A stretch of 64,000 nt of DNA from assembly GCA_018223385.1 (NCBI GenBank), contig JAGTTR010000023.1, positions 10,798 to 74,797 on the forward strand, given 5' to 3'. Each line of letters starts with the position of its first letter. The first letter of the stretch is position 1. Below the pieces are notes generated by a model. It was not told where the DNA came from. It did not search any database and saw nothing but the letters and a program-made list of their open reading frames with translations. This DNA comes from Oscillospiraceae bacterium Marseille-Q3528. Lineage in GTDB: Bacteria > Bacillota > Clostridia > Lachnospirales > Lachnospiraceae. Made by a program: the position numbers and the translations under genes. This document shows positions 1 through 8,100 of the stretch, piece by piece.

Positions 1-1
1 G

Positions 2-211
2 TCACCCATTACGCTGGAGGAAAACGTCTGGATCGGCGCAAATTCCACTGTCTGTGGCGGCGTTACCATCGGGGCAGGCTCGGTTATCGGGGCGGGAAGC
101 GTCGTCACTCATGACATTCCCGCCGGCGTCATCGCTGCAGGGGTGCCCTGCAAGGTGATCCGCCCCATTACCGAAAAAGATAAGTTCAAGCCGGAGGATA
201 TTCTGTTCTGA
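2..211 (+). CDS. Sugar/maltose O-acetyltransferase, C-terminal part (5' end outside window)
   Basis: Reading frame 2 is open from the window edge to TGA at 209-211 and gives the last 69 residues of a left-handed beta-helix acyltransferase. Repeated hexapeptides are visible ([27 protein letters not shown]), followed by the typical [16 protein letters not shown] end of the Maa/LacA/NodL acetyl-CoA-dependent O-acetyltransferases. The N-terminal part is missing, so the acceptor sugar cannot be assigned. This is cut by the window, not truncated in nature as far as can be seen. Confidence 0.9.
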   Translation, partial: SPITLEENVWIGANSTVCGGVTIGAGSVIGAGSVVTHDIPAGVIAAGVPCKVIRPITEKDKFKPEDILF

Positions 212-338
212 GAAATTCAGATCGGAAACTCTGAAAAAAGCCCTCCGGGGACATTTTTGTTTTTCGCCATGTTTTTCTGCGGGGAGAAGGCATGGTATAC
301 TGAGAGCGACAACTCGGAATTTATAAAGGAGAATATTG

Positions 339-941
339 ATGAAACTATTTTTATGTTCGCACTTTTCAAGTGTAGGAAGTCTGATAAAGGAAGAAATTGA
401 AAATAAGAAAGTCGCATTTATTCCAACAGCTTCACTGCGTGAAGGCTACACCGGTTATATCGGTTCGGCTCGAAAATTATTCAAAAAGTTGGGAGCAATC
501 GTAACTGAAATTGATATTTCAACGGAGGCTTATTCAACGATACAGTCTGTTTTTGAAGAAGCAGATGTGATATATTTTACCGGCGGAAATTCTTTCTTTC
601 TTATGGACCAGCTCCGTAAAACGGGAACTGATGGACTGCTGAAAAAGGAATTGGCAAATGGAAAATTGATGATCGGCGAGTCGGCAGGCGCAATTATATG
701 CGCTCCAAGCATCCAATATATCGAGCAAATGGATGAAAAGCCGGAGGACTACTCACAAGAAGATGATGCAGGGATTGATTTGATTGATTTCTATGTTCTT
801 CCGCATTATCTTACAGCACCATTTAAGAAAGTTACCGAGAAAATAATGACTGAGTTTTCGGATTTGAATCTATGCCCAATTAACAACCGTCAGGGAATTG
901 TAATTGATGGTGAAGATTCAAAGGTTATTTGCAAAGACTAA
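339..941 (+). CDS. Peptidase S51-like protein (dipeptidase E family)
   Basis: Class I glutamine-amidotransferase-like fold of peptidase family S51, whose members cleave Asp-X dipeptides in the cytoplasm. The nucleophile elbow GESAGAII places the Ser at about residue 115, the preceding strand ends YFTGGNSFF (residues 79-87), and the likely His is in LPHY (about 156). Length of 201 residues is normal for the family. The start is the ATG at 339, preceded by AAAGGAG; a TTG directly upstream is less likely. The gene is more AT-rich than those after 3.1 kb and stands alone, which fits an accessory region. Many homologues of this group are of unknown substrate, so dipeptidase activity is a family-level inference. 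Confidence 0.85.
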   Translation: MKLFLCSHFSSVGSLIKEEIENKKVAFIPTASLREGYTGYIGSARKLFKKLGAIVTEIDISTEAYSTIQSVFEEADVIYFTGGNSFFLMDQLRKTGTDGLLKKELANGKLMIGESAGAIICAPSIQYIEQMDEKPEDYSQEDDAGIDLIDFYVLPHYLTAPFKKVTEKIMTEFSDLNLCPINNRQGIVIDGEDSKVICKD

Positions 942-997
942 TTTGAAAATTCCAGTTTTTGAAACTGAGAAATCGCAATTTAAGGAGGCAAAGTACA

Positions 998-1234
998 ATG
1001 AAAAAAGCTATTATTATGATGATTGTGGTATTTGCTTTAGTTGTTTGGCCGTTCAGCGGTGTGTGGCAGCTCTTGTCTGGCATCATTGGCGGTGGAGTCC
1101 GAGAATCCTTTATTTATCCGATTTATGGTGGAATTATTCTTCTTTCAGGTATTATAGTCGTTTGTACTGAACTCATTCTGGAAGAAATCAAATCGTTAAA
1201 AGACGATATAAAAGATAAAAAAGAAGGATGCTGA
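998..1234 (+). CDS. Small membrane protein of unknown function
   Basis: A 78-residue protein starting at ATG 998, behind a good TAAGGAGG site at 981-988. Residues about 3-22 and 48-70 form two hydrophobic segments, followed by a charged tail (EEIKSLKDDIKDKKEGC). The short size, two membrane helices and cytoplasmic Lys/Asp/Glu tail recall small membrane proteins beside accessory genes, but no family is recognised. It follows the S51 peptidase by 56 bp on the same strand and may be cotranscribed. An upstream in-frame TTG (959) would add 13 residues but lacks a ribosome site. Confidence 0.6.
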   Translation: MKKAIIMMIVVFALVVWPFSGVWQLLSGIIGGGVRESFIYPIYGGIILLSGIIVVCTELILEEIKSLKDDIKDKKEGC

Positions 1235-1252
1235 CAACTTCAAGTTTGTTGA

Positions 1253-1378
1253 TGCAAAGCAGAGGCGGTAACTATTGATAAGTTCCCGCAAACCGATGAG
1301 GCACTGGACATGTTTCCACAAACCGATGAGGTAAAAAAGAGAGCAGTTCAGACGTCTAAACGCATGTCGAGACGGTAG
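1253..1378 (+). pseudogene. Possible C-terminal gene remnant
   Basis: A 41-codon open stretch without a start codon ends at TAG 1376-1378. It contains a duplicated heptad: FPQTDEALDM followed by FPQTDEVKKR, and ends in a basic tail (SKRMSRR). The composition looks like protein and not noise, suggesting the tail of a lost gene, but the family is not recognised. It sits in a 480-bp stretch without an intact gene, next to IS-end-like repeats. It could also be chance coding potential. Confidence 0.3.
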
Positions 1379-1538
1379 CTTTGCTTCTGTAGCGCATTCA
1401 GCGTGGCGTAAGACAAATTAAAAAACATAAATTCCGGGCTTTTTCGGGAGTTGGGATTAGAAGCTTGACTTCTGAAAAGGCGCGGTTATTTTATGTGGAA
1501 ACATATCTACTGCAAAATGTGTGTCAGGTTGTAACCTC

Positions 1539-1672
1539 GGATTAGATGTCACGATTTGAGGCGGTGGATTAGATGTCAGGCATATTGGGACGATTTTTGG
1601 AAAACGAAAAGGGCTGACAACCAATCTGGCAACTCAACCATTTGGGGGGTGCAGGCGGTGGAATAGATGTGA
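1539..1672 (+). repeat. Three direct repeats resembling an insertion-sequence end
   Basis: The 13-mer GGATTAGATGTCA occurs at 1539-1551 and 1566-1578, and a variant GGAATAGATGTGA at 1660-1672. The last two are part of an 18-base unit (GCGGTGGATTAGATGTCA at 1561-1578; GCGGTGGAATAGATGTGA at 1655-1672). Multiple short direct repeats just inside the termini are a known feature of IS21-family elements, where they bind the transposase. No istA or istB sequence is visible, so this would be an orphan end. The IS21 link is inference from repeat layout only. Confidence 0.45.
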
Positions 1673-1715
1673 AGGAGAATTGATTAGATCAGAAGTAGAA
1701 GGAGAGTCTCTCGCT

Positions 1716-2141
1716 ATGATCAGAGAATTACGAAAAGCAGATATCAATATAGTTGCAGATATATGGTTGGATACCAATATAAAGGCCCATTATTTTATCT
1801 CTGCTCAATATTGGAAAAGAAATTTGGAGCTTGTGAAAGAACTGCTGTTGCAGGCAACCGTCTATGTCTATGAAGATAATTATGAGATACAGGGCTTTAT
1901 CGGAATGAATGGTGAATATATAGAAGGCATTTTTGTTTCTGAGGCAATGCAGTCGCAGGGCATTGGCAAAATTCTGCTGAATTATGTAAAGGATACAAGG
2001 AGCAAACTGCTTTTAAATGTATATCAAAAAAATATACCGGCCATATCTTTTTATCAGAGAGAAGGATTTGAGATTCAGTATAGCGGCCTGGATGAAGCTA
2101 CCGGGGAAAAAGATTATGTAATGGCATGGCAGCAGAAATAG
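1716..2141 (+). CDS. GNAT-family N-acetyltransferase (YjaB-like)
   Basis: A 141-residue GNAT fold protein that would transfer acetyl from acetyl-CoA to an unknown amine. The acetyl-CoA loop is visible as QSQGIGKILL (about residues 88-97), preceded by the beta-4 strand YIEGIFVSEA, and followed by the NVYQKNIPAISFYQREGFE signature of the C-terminal half. The N-terminal pattern (WLDTNIKAHYFISAQYW) resembles E. coli YjaB. The start is ATG 1716 with GGAGAG upstream; a TTG at 1680 would add 12 residues that do not look like the fold. It is followed 30 bp later by the EFR1 gene. Confidence 0.85.
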   Translation: MIRELRKADINIVADIWLDTNIKAHYFISAQYWKRNLELVKELLLQATVYVYEDNYEIQGFIGMNGEYIEGIFVSEAMQSQGIGKILLNYVKDTRSKLLLNVYQKNIPAISFYQREGFEIQYSGLDEATGEKDYVMAWQQK

Positions 2142-2171
2142 AAATTCTAATTGTTTTGTAGGAGGTAAAAA

Positions 2172-2924
2172 ATGTCAGATAAAATGGAGGTATACTATTT
2201 CAGTCCCACAGGAGGGACGAAAAAAGTGAGTAGTATTTTTGCGGATGCGATGGAAAAAGAAGTAATTTGGCATGATCTGGGAAGTAAGGAACCTATGATG
2301 GAGAAGCCGGAAGGCAAAATGATTGTTGTTGCAGCTCCTGTTTTTGGAGGCCGTATTCCTTCGGTTGTACGTGAGAAAATAGAAAAACTCTCAGGAACCG
2401 GAAAAAAGGCAGTAACGATAGCGGTCTATGGAAATCGGGCATATGAAGATGCTCTGTTGGAAATGAATGACATTTTGATGAAATGTGGATTTACAGTAAT
2501 TGCTTCAGGTGCATTTGTAGCGCAGCATTCCATGGCACCTGAAGTAGGAGCGGGAAGACCAGATGGAGAAGATGAGAAAGAAATCCATAAATTTGCAGAA
2601 TCTGTCAAGAATAGCACTGCTACAGAGAATGTTCATGTTCCAGGCAATCGTCCATACAAACCAGAGATGAATATGCCGGTTACGCCAATTTCTATACCAT
2701 CCTGTACGATGTGTGGAAAATGCGTAACGGTCTGTCCGACAAACGCTATTTCAGTTTCAGATGGAGCAGTGATTACGGATGCAGAGAAATGTATTCTTTG
2801 TATGGCCTGTACTCATGTCTGTACGGAACAGGCGAGAATTCGTCCACTTCCATTACAGCAGAAAACGGAACAGATGCTTGGCGCCTTAAAGAGTGTCAGA
2901 AACAAAAACGAAGTGTTCTTATAA
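2172..2924 (+). CDS. EFR1-family flavodoxin/ferredoxin fusion protein
   Basis: A 250-residue electron carrier with an N-terminal flavodoxin-like domain (FMN phosphate loop SPTGGTKK, residues 11-18; AAPVFGGRIPS about 55-65) and a C-terminal bacterial ferredoxin domain. The two [4Fe-4S] motifs are complete: Cys 179/182/185/189 (CTMCGKCVTVCP) and Cys 208/211/214/218 (CILCMACTHVC). The family is common in anaerobic Firmicutes and presumably passes electrons between ferredoxin and flavin partners; its partner is unknown. Start is ATG 2172 behind TAGGAGG. The frame after its TAA stays open for 44 more codons (see separate entry). Confidence 0.9.
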   Translation: MSDKMEVYYFSPTGGTKKVSSIFADAMEKEVIWHDLGSKEPMMEKPEGKMIVVAAPVFGGRIPSVVREKIEKLSGTGKKAVTIAVYGNRAYEDALLEMNDILMKCGFTVIASGAFVAQHSMAPEVGAGRPDGEDEKEIHKFAESVKNSTATENVHVPGNRPYKPEMNMPVTPISIPSCTMCGKCVTVCPTNAISVSDGAVITDAEKCILCMACTHVCTEQARIRPLPLQQKTEQMLGALKSVRNKNEVFL

Positions 2925-3059
2925 GGTGAAGTAGCATACCGAAAGACAGCAGTATTTGTGATGACATCATTTATCGAAATAGCTCAAATTTTCACAGGAC
3001 GAACGACGGATATGGAACTGCTGGCATCGATTGCCAGACTACAGGATATTTTCATTTGA
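2925..3059 (+). pseudogene. Open in-frame stretch after the EFR1 stop codon
   Basis: Directly after the TAA of the EFR1 gene, and in the same frame, 44 sense codons follow up to TGA 3057-3059. The translation (for example TAVFVMTSFIEIAQIFTG, then DMELLASIARLQDIFI) looks like amphipathic protein. There is no ribosome site for a separate gene. It may be the remnant of a downstream gene lost by deletion, or chance. No family is recognised. Confidence 0.2.
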
Positions 3060-3168
3060 TACATTACTTTTTTTTTTCGGGAAAAGCTTTCAGCTGCTAA
3101 GACTGAAGAAATTATCAGGAAGATAGATGCGGGTCAGGGGAACAACGATCATAGAGAGGAAAATAAAA

Positions 3169-3888
3169 ATGCGAGGTTTGGGAACGATCATCAATGCGCT
3201 GGCCATTCTGGTGGGCGGCGTGCTGGGCATCCTGTTCAAACGCTTTCTGAAGGAACGTTATCAGGATACCATCATTAAAGCCACAGGTTTTTCTGTGGTG
3301 TTTCTGGGAGCGGCAGGAACGCTCTCCAAAATGCTGGCCATCGGGTCAGACGGGACTTTGAGCACCAGAGGATCCATGGTGATGATTCTGTCACTGGCAC
3401 TGGGGGCACTGCTGGGAGAACTCATTGATCTGGATGCGCAGTTTGAGCGTTTCGGCGAGTGGCTCAAGCATAAGACCCGCAGCGATGGTGACAATCAATT
3501 TGTCAGCGGTTTTGTGGCGGCCTCCCTGACGGTAAGTATCGGAGCCATGGCTGTCATCGGTTCCGTTCAGGATGGCATTTACGGCGATCATTCCACACTG
3601 GTGGCAAAGGCAATTCTGGATTTTATCATCGTTCTCATTATGGCATCGTCTATGGGAAAGGGCTGTGTGTTCTCATTTATTCCGGTGGCGGTGCTGCAAG
3701 GCACCATGACTGCCCTTGCCGTGGTGCTCTCCGGCTTTATGACGGACGCAGTTCTGAACAATCTCTCACTGGTGGGTAATATCCTGATTTTTTGTGTGGG
3801 AATCAATCTGGTGTGGCCTAAAACCATCAAGGTGGCAAATCTGCTGCCGTCTCTGCTGATCGCAGTGGCTATGGCGTATGGGGGCTGA
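3169..3888 (+). CDS. DUF554 family membrane protein
   Basis: A 239-residue polytopic protein with about seven hydrophobic segments. It begins MRGLGTIINALAILVGGVLG, typical for DUF554, and contains the conserved GSVQDGIYGD segment and a C-terminal pair of helices ending SLLIAVAMAYGG. The family resembles small-molecule or ion permeases of the inner membrane, but the substrate is unknown. The start is ATG 3169 with GAGAGG upstream; a GTG/ATG at 3127 would add a charged 14-residue leader and is less likely. It stands alone and is separated from the PAP2 gene by 95 bp. Confidence 0.85.
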   Translation: MRGLGTIINALAILVGGVLGILFKRFLKERYQDTIIKATGFSVVFLGAAGTLSKMLAIGSDGTLSTRGSMVMILSLALGALLGELIDLDAQFERFGEWLKHKTRSDGDNQFVSGFVAASLTVSIGAMAVIGSVQDGIYGDHSTLVAKAILDFIIVLIMASSMGKGCVFSFIPVAVLQGTMTALAVVLSGFMTDAVLNNLSLVGNILIFCVGINLVWPKTIKVANLLPSLLIAVAMAYGG

Positions 3889-3983
3889 TCCTGTGAATAC
3901 GCATGTGCATGCGGATGTTTGCTTTGGCAGCGGGAATGCAGCTGATGAAAGAAGAAAGTGGGGAAAGGAAAGAATGGGGAAAT

Positions 3984-4511
3984 ATGGGAATGGAATTTAA
4001 GATTTTGGATTACCTGCAAAATATACGGACTTCTGTGGGCGATGCAGCGATGTGTTTTGTCACCATGCTGGGCGATGCGGGGATGATCTGGATTTTGTTG
4101 ACGGTCATACTGCTGACAATTCCAAAGACGAGGAAAAGCGGTGCTGTATTGCTGGCAGCGTTATGTGCAGATCTTATATTATGCAATGGGATATTAAAAA
4201 ATTTGTTTGCCAGAATACGTCCATACGATATAAATACACAGGTTCAGCTGCTCATTGCAAGACCGGATGATTTTTCTTTTCCCTCAGGTCATACAGCAGC
4301 ATCCTTTACAGCAGTGGCGGCATTATATTTTTCAGGAGAAAAGAAACTGTGGAAAATGGCGTTGATCCTTGCGTGTCTGATCGCATTTTCCAGACTGTAT
4401 TTATATGTACATTATCCGACGGATATACTGGGTGGAATTTTGGTTGGAATTGCGGCCGGTTATATAGGCTATATTGTGGTGAACAGATGTGGTACAATAC
4501 AGAACAGATAA
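3984..4511 (+). CDS. PAP2-superfamily membrane phosphatase
   Basis: Integral-membrane phosphatase of the PAP2 type (about 175 residues, five to six helices), likely acting on undecaprenyl pyrophosphate or a phosphatidate-like lipid on the outer face. All three catalytic blocks are visible: KNLFARIRP, then FPSGHTAA with the phosphate-binding His, then SRLYLYVHYPTDILGG with the nucleophilic His. The start at ATG 3984 (or ATG 3990) follows a purine-rich GGGGAAAT; the frame is open further upstream but that part is charged and unlike the family. BacA-independent undecaprenyl recycling is one possible role, not proven by context. Confidence 0.85.
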   Translation: MGMEFKILDYLQNIRTSVGDAAMCFVTMLGDAGMIWILLTVILLTIPKTRKSGAVLLAALCADLILCNGILKNLFARIRPYDINTQVQLLIARPDDFSFPSGHTAASFTAVAALYFSGEKKLWKMALILACLIAFSRLYLYVHYPTDILGGILVGIAAGYIGYIVVNRCGTIQNR

Positions 4512-4535
4512 ATGAAAAAATAGGAGGAGAACAAA

Positions 4536-6005
4536 ATGCCCTGTACAACAATACTGGTCGGCAAAAAAGCATCTTACGACGGCTCTACGATCATTGCCCG
4601 CAATGATGATTCCGGCGCCGGTCATTTTACACCAAAGAAATTCGTGGTGGTGCACCCGGAGGAGCAGCCGCGAAAATATAAATCTGTGATTTCTCATGTG
4701 GAGATCGATCTGCCGGAGGATCCCATGCGCTATACCTCCATGCCCAATGTGCTGGAAGGAAAGGGCGTGTGGGCGGCCAGCGGCGTGAACGCAGCCCATG
4801 TGGGCATGACGGCGACGGAGACGATCACCTCCAATCCCCGGGTGCTGGGGGCAGATCCGCTGGTGGAGTATCAGCCTGCCGCGGATGGCAGGGAAGAGGT
4901 GCCCGGCGGCATCGGCGAGGAGGACATCGTTTATCTGGTGCTTCCGTATATCCACACCGCCAGAGAGGGCGTGGCGCGTCTGGGCAGCCTGCTGGAACAG
5001 TATGGCACTTACGAGATGAACGGCATCGCATTTCAGGATAAGGACGAGATCTGGTGGCTGGAAACCATCGGCGGTCATCACTGGATGGCAAAACGGGTGC
5101 CGGACGATCACTATGTGGTGATGCCTAACCAGCAGGGCATTGTGGATTTTGATCTGGAGGATGCGCTGACGGCGCAGAAGGAACACATGTGCTCCGCCGA
5201 CCTGGGGGAATTTATTGAAAAGTACCACCTGGATCTGTCTGTGGATGGAAAGTTTAACGCCAGAGCGGCGTTTGGCAGCCACGATGATGCGGATCATGTA
5301 TACAACACGCCCCGGGCCTGGTTCCTGCTGCGGTATTTTAACCCCCGCACGAAAAAATGGGATGGTCCGCTGGCAGATTATACGCCGGAGTCCGATGATC
5401 TGCCCTGGTGTATGGTGCCGGAGAAAAAGATCACGATAGAGGACGTAAAGTATGCTCTTTCTGCCCATTTTCAGGGAACACCCTATGACCCGTATGCCGC
5501 TTACGGAGACGATTCTATGCGTGGCGCTTACCGTTCCATCGGCATCAACCGGAACGATTTCCTGTCAGTGATCCAGATGCGTTCCGAAAATCCGGTGGAG
5601 TGGATCGCTTTTGCTTCCAATGCGTTCAACGTGCTGGTGCCGTTTTACACCGATGTGGAGGAGACACCTGCCTATGTATCCAACACGGCGGCGGACGTTT
5701 CCACGGATAATTTTTACTGGGTGAGCCGCCTCATCGCGGCCATGGCCGACGCGTCCTATAAGGGTTCCATTTTCCATCTGGAGCGCTATCAGGAGAAGGT
5801 CATGTCCGAGGGGCATGCCATCATCAACCGCTACGACGATCTTCTGGCGAAGGAGAGCGATCCCAAGGCACAGACCCGGCTGCGGCAGCAGGCCAATGAG
5901 GAAATGGCACAGCTGCTGAAAAAGGATGCAGCCACCACGCTGGATCAGGTGCTGTTTGAACTGAGCAATCAGATGAAAAACTGCTACGCTCGGTCAGACG
6001 CATAG
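4536..6005 (+). CDS. Peptidase C69 family dipeptidase (PepD type)
   Basis: Ntn-hydrolase dipeptidase of 489 residues. It starts MPCTTILVGKKASYDGS, where the Cys at position 3 is the expected nucleophile exposed after removal of the first residues, followed by STIIARNDDSG. Further family blocks are VWAASGVNAAHVGMTATETI and the WWLETIGGHHWMAKRVPDD region. The enzyme should hydrolyse a broad range of dipeptides in the cytoplasm. Start ATG 4536 is set by the TAGGAGGAG site 8 bp upstream. It follows the PAP2 gene by 24 bp, so the two may share a transcript without an obvious functional link. Confidence 0.92.
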   Translation: MPCTTILVGKKASYDGSTIIARNDDSGAGHFTPKKFVVVHPEEQPRKYKSVISHVEIDLPEDPMRYTSMPNVLEGKGVWAASGVNAAHVGMTATETITSNPRVLGADPLVEYQPAADGREEVPGGIGEEDIVYLVLPYIHTAREGVARLGSLLEQYGTYEMNGIAFQDKDEIWWLETIGGHHWMAKRVPDDHYVVMPNQQGIVDFDLEDALTAQKEHMCSADLGEFIEKYHLDLSVDGKFNARAAFGSHDDADHVYNTPRAWFLLRYFNPRTKKWDGPLADYTPESDDLPWCMVPEKKITIEDVKYALSAHFQGTPYDPYAAYGDDSMRGAYRSIGINRNDFLSVIQMRSENPVEWIAFASNAFNVLVPFYTDVEETPAYVSNTAADVSTDNFYWVSRLIAAMADASYKGSIFHLERYQEKVMSEGHAIINRYDDLLAKESDPKAQTRLRQQANEEMAQLLKKDAATTLDQVLFELSNQMKNCYARSDA

Positions 6006-6169
6006 CAGGAGTGAAAATCCGTAGAATTGCATGGAGAAAACCCCGCGCCCGGATCGCAGAAGCGGCTGGGCGCAGCCTGTGCGTTTGTCGGAAAATGGGG
6101 ATGTGCATGTGATGAAATGGAAAATACAACGAGCCGGATGAAGGAACGAGGAAGGACAGGTGGAATCCT

Positions 6170-6364
6170 ATGGAATGGAAGGTCAGACGGATCCAGGAAG
6201 CGGACTATGGATGTGAGGAGCGCCCTGCCGGTGAGCCTTTGCAGGTGCTGGTGACGCTGGAAAATCCCGCAGGAGAGCAGAAAACACTGCTGGTGGCGGA
6301 TGAGTGGCTGTATGCACACGAAATCGACGAAGGGAGTGTCTGGACAGAGACGGCCCTTCTGTGA
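6170..6364 (+). CDS. Small conserved-looking protein of unknown function
   Basis: A 64-residue soluble protein starting MEWKVRRIQEADYGCEE, rich in Glu and with alternating beta-like hydrophobics (PLQVLVTLENPAG, QKTLLVADEWLY). Codon use matches the neighbours and it stops 43 bp before thrH with the thrH ribosome site in between, so a shared transcript is likely. A weak AGGTGG site lies upstream of ATG 6170. No domain is recognised. The 164 bp before it hold no convincing gene. Confidence 0.6.
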   Translation: MEWKVRRIQEADYGCEERPAGEPLQVLVTLENPAGEQKTLLVADEWLYAHEIDEGSVWTETALL

Positions 6365-6407
6365 TAAGATGGGTGCATCAAAAAACTGTGCGATGGAGGA
6401 ATGACAT

Positions 6408-7010
6408 ATGTATATTACCTGTCTTGATGTGGAAGGCGTACTGGTACCTGAGATCTGGATTGCTTTTGCAGAGGCAAGCGGCATCCCGGAGTTGAAACGG
6501 ACGACCCGCGATGAGCCGGATTACAATAAGCTGATGAACTGGCGGCTGGGTATCCTGAAGGAGCATGGCCTGGGATTGAAGGAGATTCAGGCAACCATCG
6601 AGAAGATCGATCCGCTGCCGGGTGCAAAGGAATTTCTGGATGAGCTTCGTTCTTTTACCCAGGTGATCTTGATCAGCGATACCTTTACCCAGTTTGCCAC
6701 CCCGCTGATGAAGAAGCTGGGCTGGCCGACACTGTTCTGCAACAGCCTGGAGGTGGCAGAGAATGGAGAGATCACCGGTTTCAAGATGCGGACAGAGCAG
6801 TCCAAACTGAGCACGGTGAAAGCGCTGCAGTCCATCGGCTTTGAGACCATTGCCAGCGGCGATTCCTACAACGATCTGGGCATGATCCAGGCCAGCAAGG
6901 CAGGGTTCCTGTTCCGAAGCACGGATAAGATCAAGGCAGATCACCCGGAACTGCCCGCTTATGAGAAATATGAGGATCTTCTGGCGGCAATTAAGAATGC
7001 AATGAAATAA
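6408..7010 (+). CDS. thrH: Phosphoserine phosphatase / homoserine phosphotransferase
   Basis: HAD-superfamily protein of 200 residues matching ThrH, which dephosphorylates phosphoserine and can move the phosphate to homoserine. The nucleophile motif is the ThrH-type LDVEGVLVPEIWIAFAE (Asp 7, Glu 9 in place of the usual second Asp). Motif II is LISDTF, and motif III ends in GDSYNDLGM. The stretch TRDEPDYNKLM and the C-terminal AYEKYEDLL are also typical of ThrH. Start ATG 6408 follows GGAGG. A role in serine or threonine metabolism is known for the family; no other serine gene is adjacent. Confidence 0.93.
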   Translation: MYITCLDVEGVLVPEIWIAFAEASGIPELKRTTRDEPDYNKLMNWRLGILKEHGLGLKEIQATIEKIDPLPGAKEFLDELRSFTQVILISDTFTQFATPLMKKLGWPTLFCNSLEVAENGEITGFKMRTEQSKLSTVKALQSIGFETIASGDSYNDLGMIQASKAGFLFRSTDKIKADHPELPAYEKYEDLLAAIKNAMK

Positions 7011-7026
7011 TTCACGGAGACAGACG

Positions 7027-7947
7027 ATGGAAAAACGAAGGAAGTGGATACAGGCTGCCTTTGGGGTGGGCCTTTGTACCGCCCTGCTGGCTGGCGGCTG
7101 TGGCCAGACAGCGGGAGCCGGTGGGACAAGTGCAGAAAGCACGGTAAAAACCAGCGGGGATGACCGGCTGGTGGGGGCTTTCATTACTGATACGTATCTG
7201 GTGTTTCCGGCGGCTGAGGAGGGGGATGACCGCCCCTTGGAAGAGCGGGAGCGGAAATATGCCATCATTGACAAGAAGGACAGCGACGATCCAGGCGACT
7301 GGGAAGTTTCTTTCCAAGATATTTCCGGTGTAAAAATGATGAGCTCCTGCTGGCCGCTGGTGGATGGCGGCGACTGCTGGTTTAGTCTCTGTGATCCGGC
7401 GGTGCAGGACGTTCGATTAAACGTGACAGAGACCGACGATGGCACCAAGATCAGCATCAGCGGGACGATTTACGTGGTTTCTTCCAACGATGCCAGCGGC
7501 ACCTACTATGCGAATCCGGTGTATGAGACAGCGGACGGAGAACTGTATGTGCAGGCAGGCAACGGATTTGCCAATGAAGGCGGCGCTGCGGAGGGCGGCA
7601 GCTTTCAGATGGGACTGGGGGATCCGGAATCTTCCGGCAGCGTTTCTCTTACCTATGCATGGATGAACCGGCCGGTGAGCATCACTGTTGTGCAGATGGA
7701 TAAAAATAACGAGGCGCTTTCCCGGGAGACCTACGACCCCGGCACCTTACCGGAGACGCTCCGGACAGAAAGCGGTGCGGCCTATCTTCTGGTGGAGATC
7801 GAGAAGACAGACGGCGACGGCAATTCCTATATGGAGCGGCAGCTTTATGATCCGTCGGATAAGGAGCAGCTGATTACCTTTTATGCCATGGAAAACGGGC
7901 TCATGGGCGCGCAGGATACGACGGTGGAGTGGCAGGCAGGAGAATGA
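7027..7947 (+). CDS. Putative lipoprotein of unknown function
   Basis: A 306-residue exported protein with a signal peptide (basic MEKRRKW, hydrophobic GLCTALLAGG) and a lipobox-like LLAGGC, so Cys 25 is the likely lipid-anchored residue. After a Gly/Ser/Thr linker the body is beta-rich (ISISGTIYVVSSND, PVSITVVQMD) and acidic, without a recognised domain. It begins 16 bp after thrH and is probably cotranscribed with it. An extracellular role at the membrane surface is inferred only from the signal. Confidence 0.75.
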   Translation: MEKRRKWIQAAFGVGLCTALLAGGCGQTAGAGGTSAESTVKTSGDDRLVGAFITDTYLVFPAAEEGDDRPLEERERKYAIIDKKDSDDPGDWEVSFQDISGVKMMSSCWPLVDGGDCWFSLCDPAVQDVRLNVTETDDGTKISISGTIYVVSSNDASGTYYANPVYETADGELYVQAGNGFANEGGAAEGGSFQMGLGDPESSGSVSLTYAWMNRPVSITVVQMDKNNEALSRETYDPGTLPETLRTESGAAYLLVEIEKTDGDGNSYMERQLYDPSDKEQLITFYAMENGLMGAQDTTVEWQAGE

Positions 7948-8042
7948 TTTAGGGTATCCTGACAATAAATGTGGGGTGCCTTGCAGGAAATGTGTTTGAC
8001 GAAACAAGGCAACTACAGTATGATGAAGTAAAATAAAACTTC

Positions 8043-8075
8043 CCCTCTCCGGGATTTTCCGGGGAGGGATTTTTT
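8043..8075 (+). terminator. Rho-independent terminator
   Basis: Ten-pair stem CCCTCTCCGG / CCGGGGAGGG with a GATTTT loop, followed by six T. It closes the thrH-lipoprotein transcript and lies only 26 bp before the next start codon, so it also separates the HAD gene. Confidence 0.9.
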
Positions 8076-8100
8076 GCGCAAAATGGAGGATCAGGATACA

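Noticed and set aside
4401..5468. A 355-codon open frame on the minus strand opposite the C69 dipeptidase
   Set aside because: Translation is His/Arg/Ile-rich without motifs, and the plus-strand dipeptidase is unmistakable. It is an antisense shadow in G+C-rich DNA.
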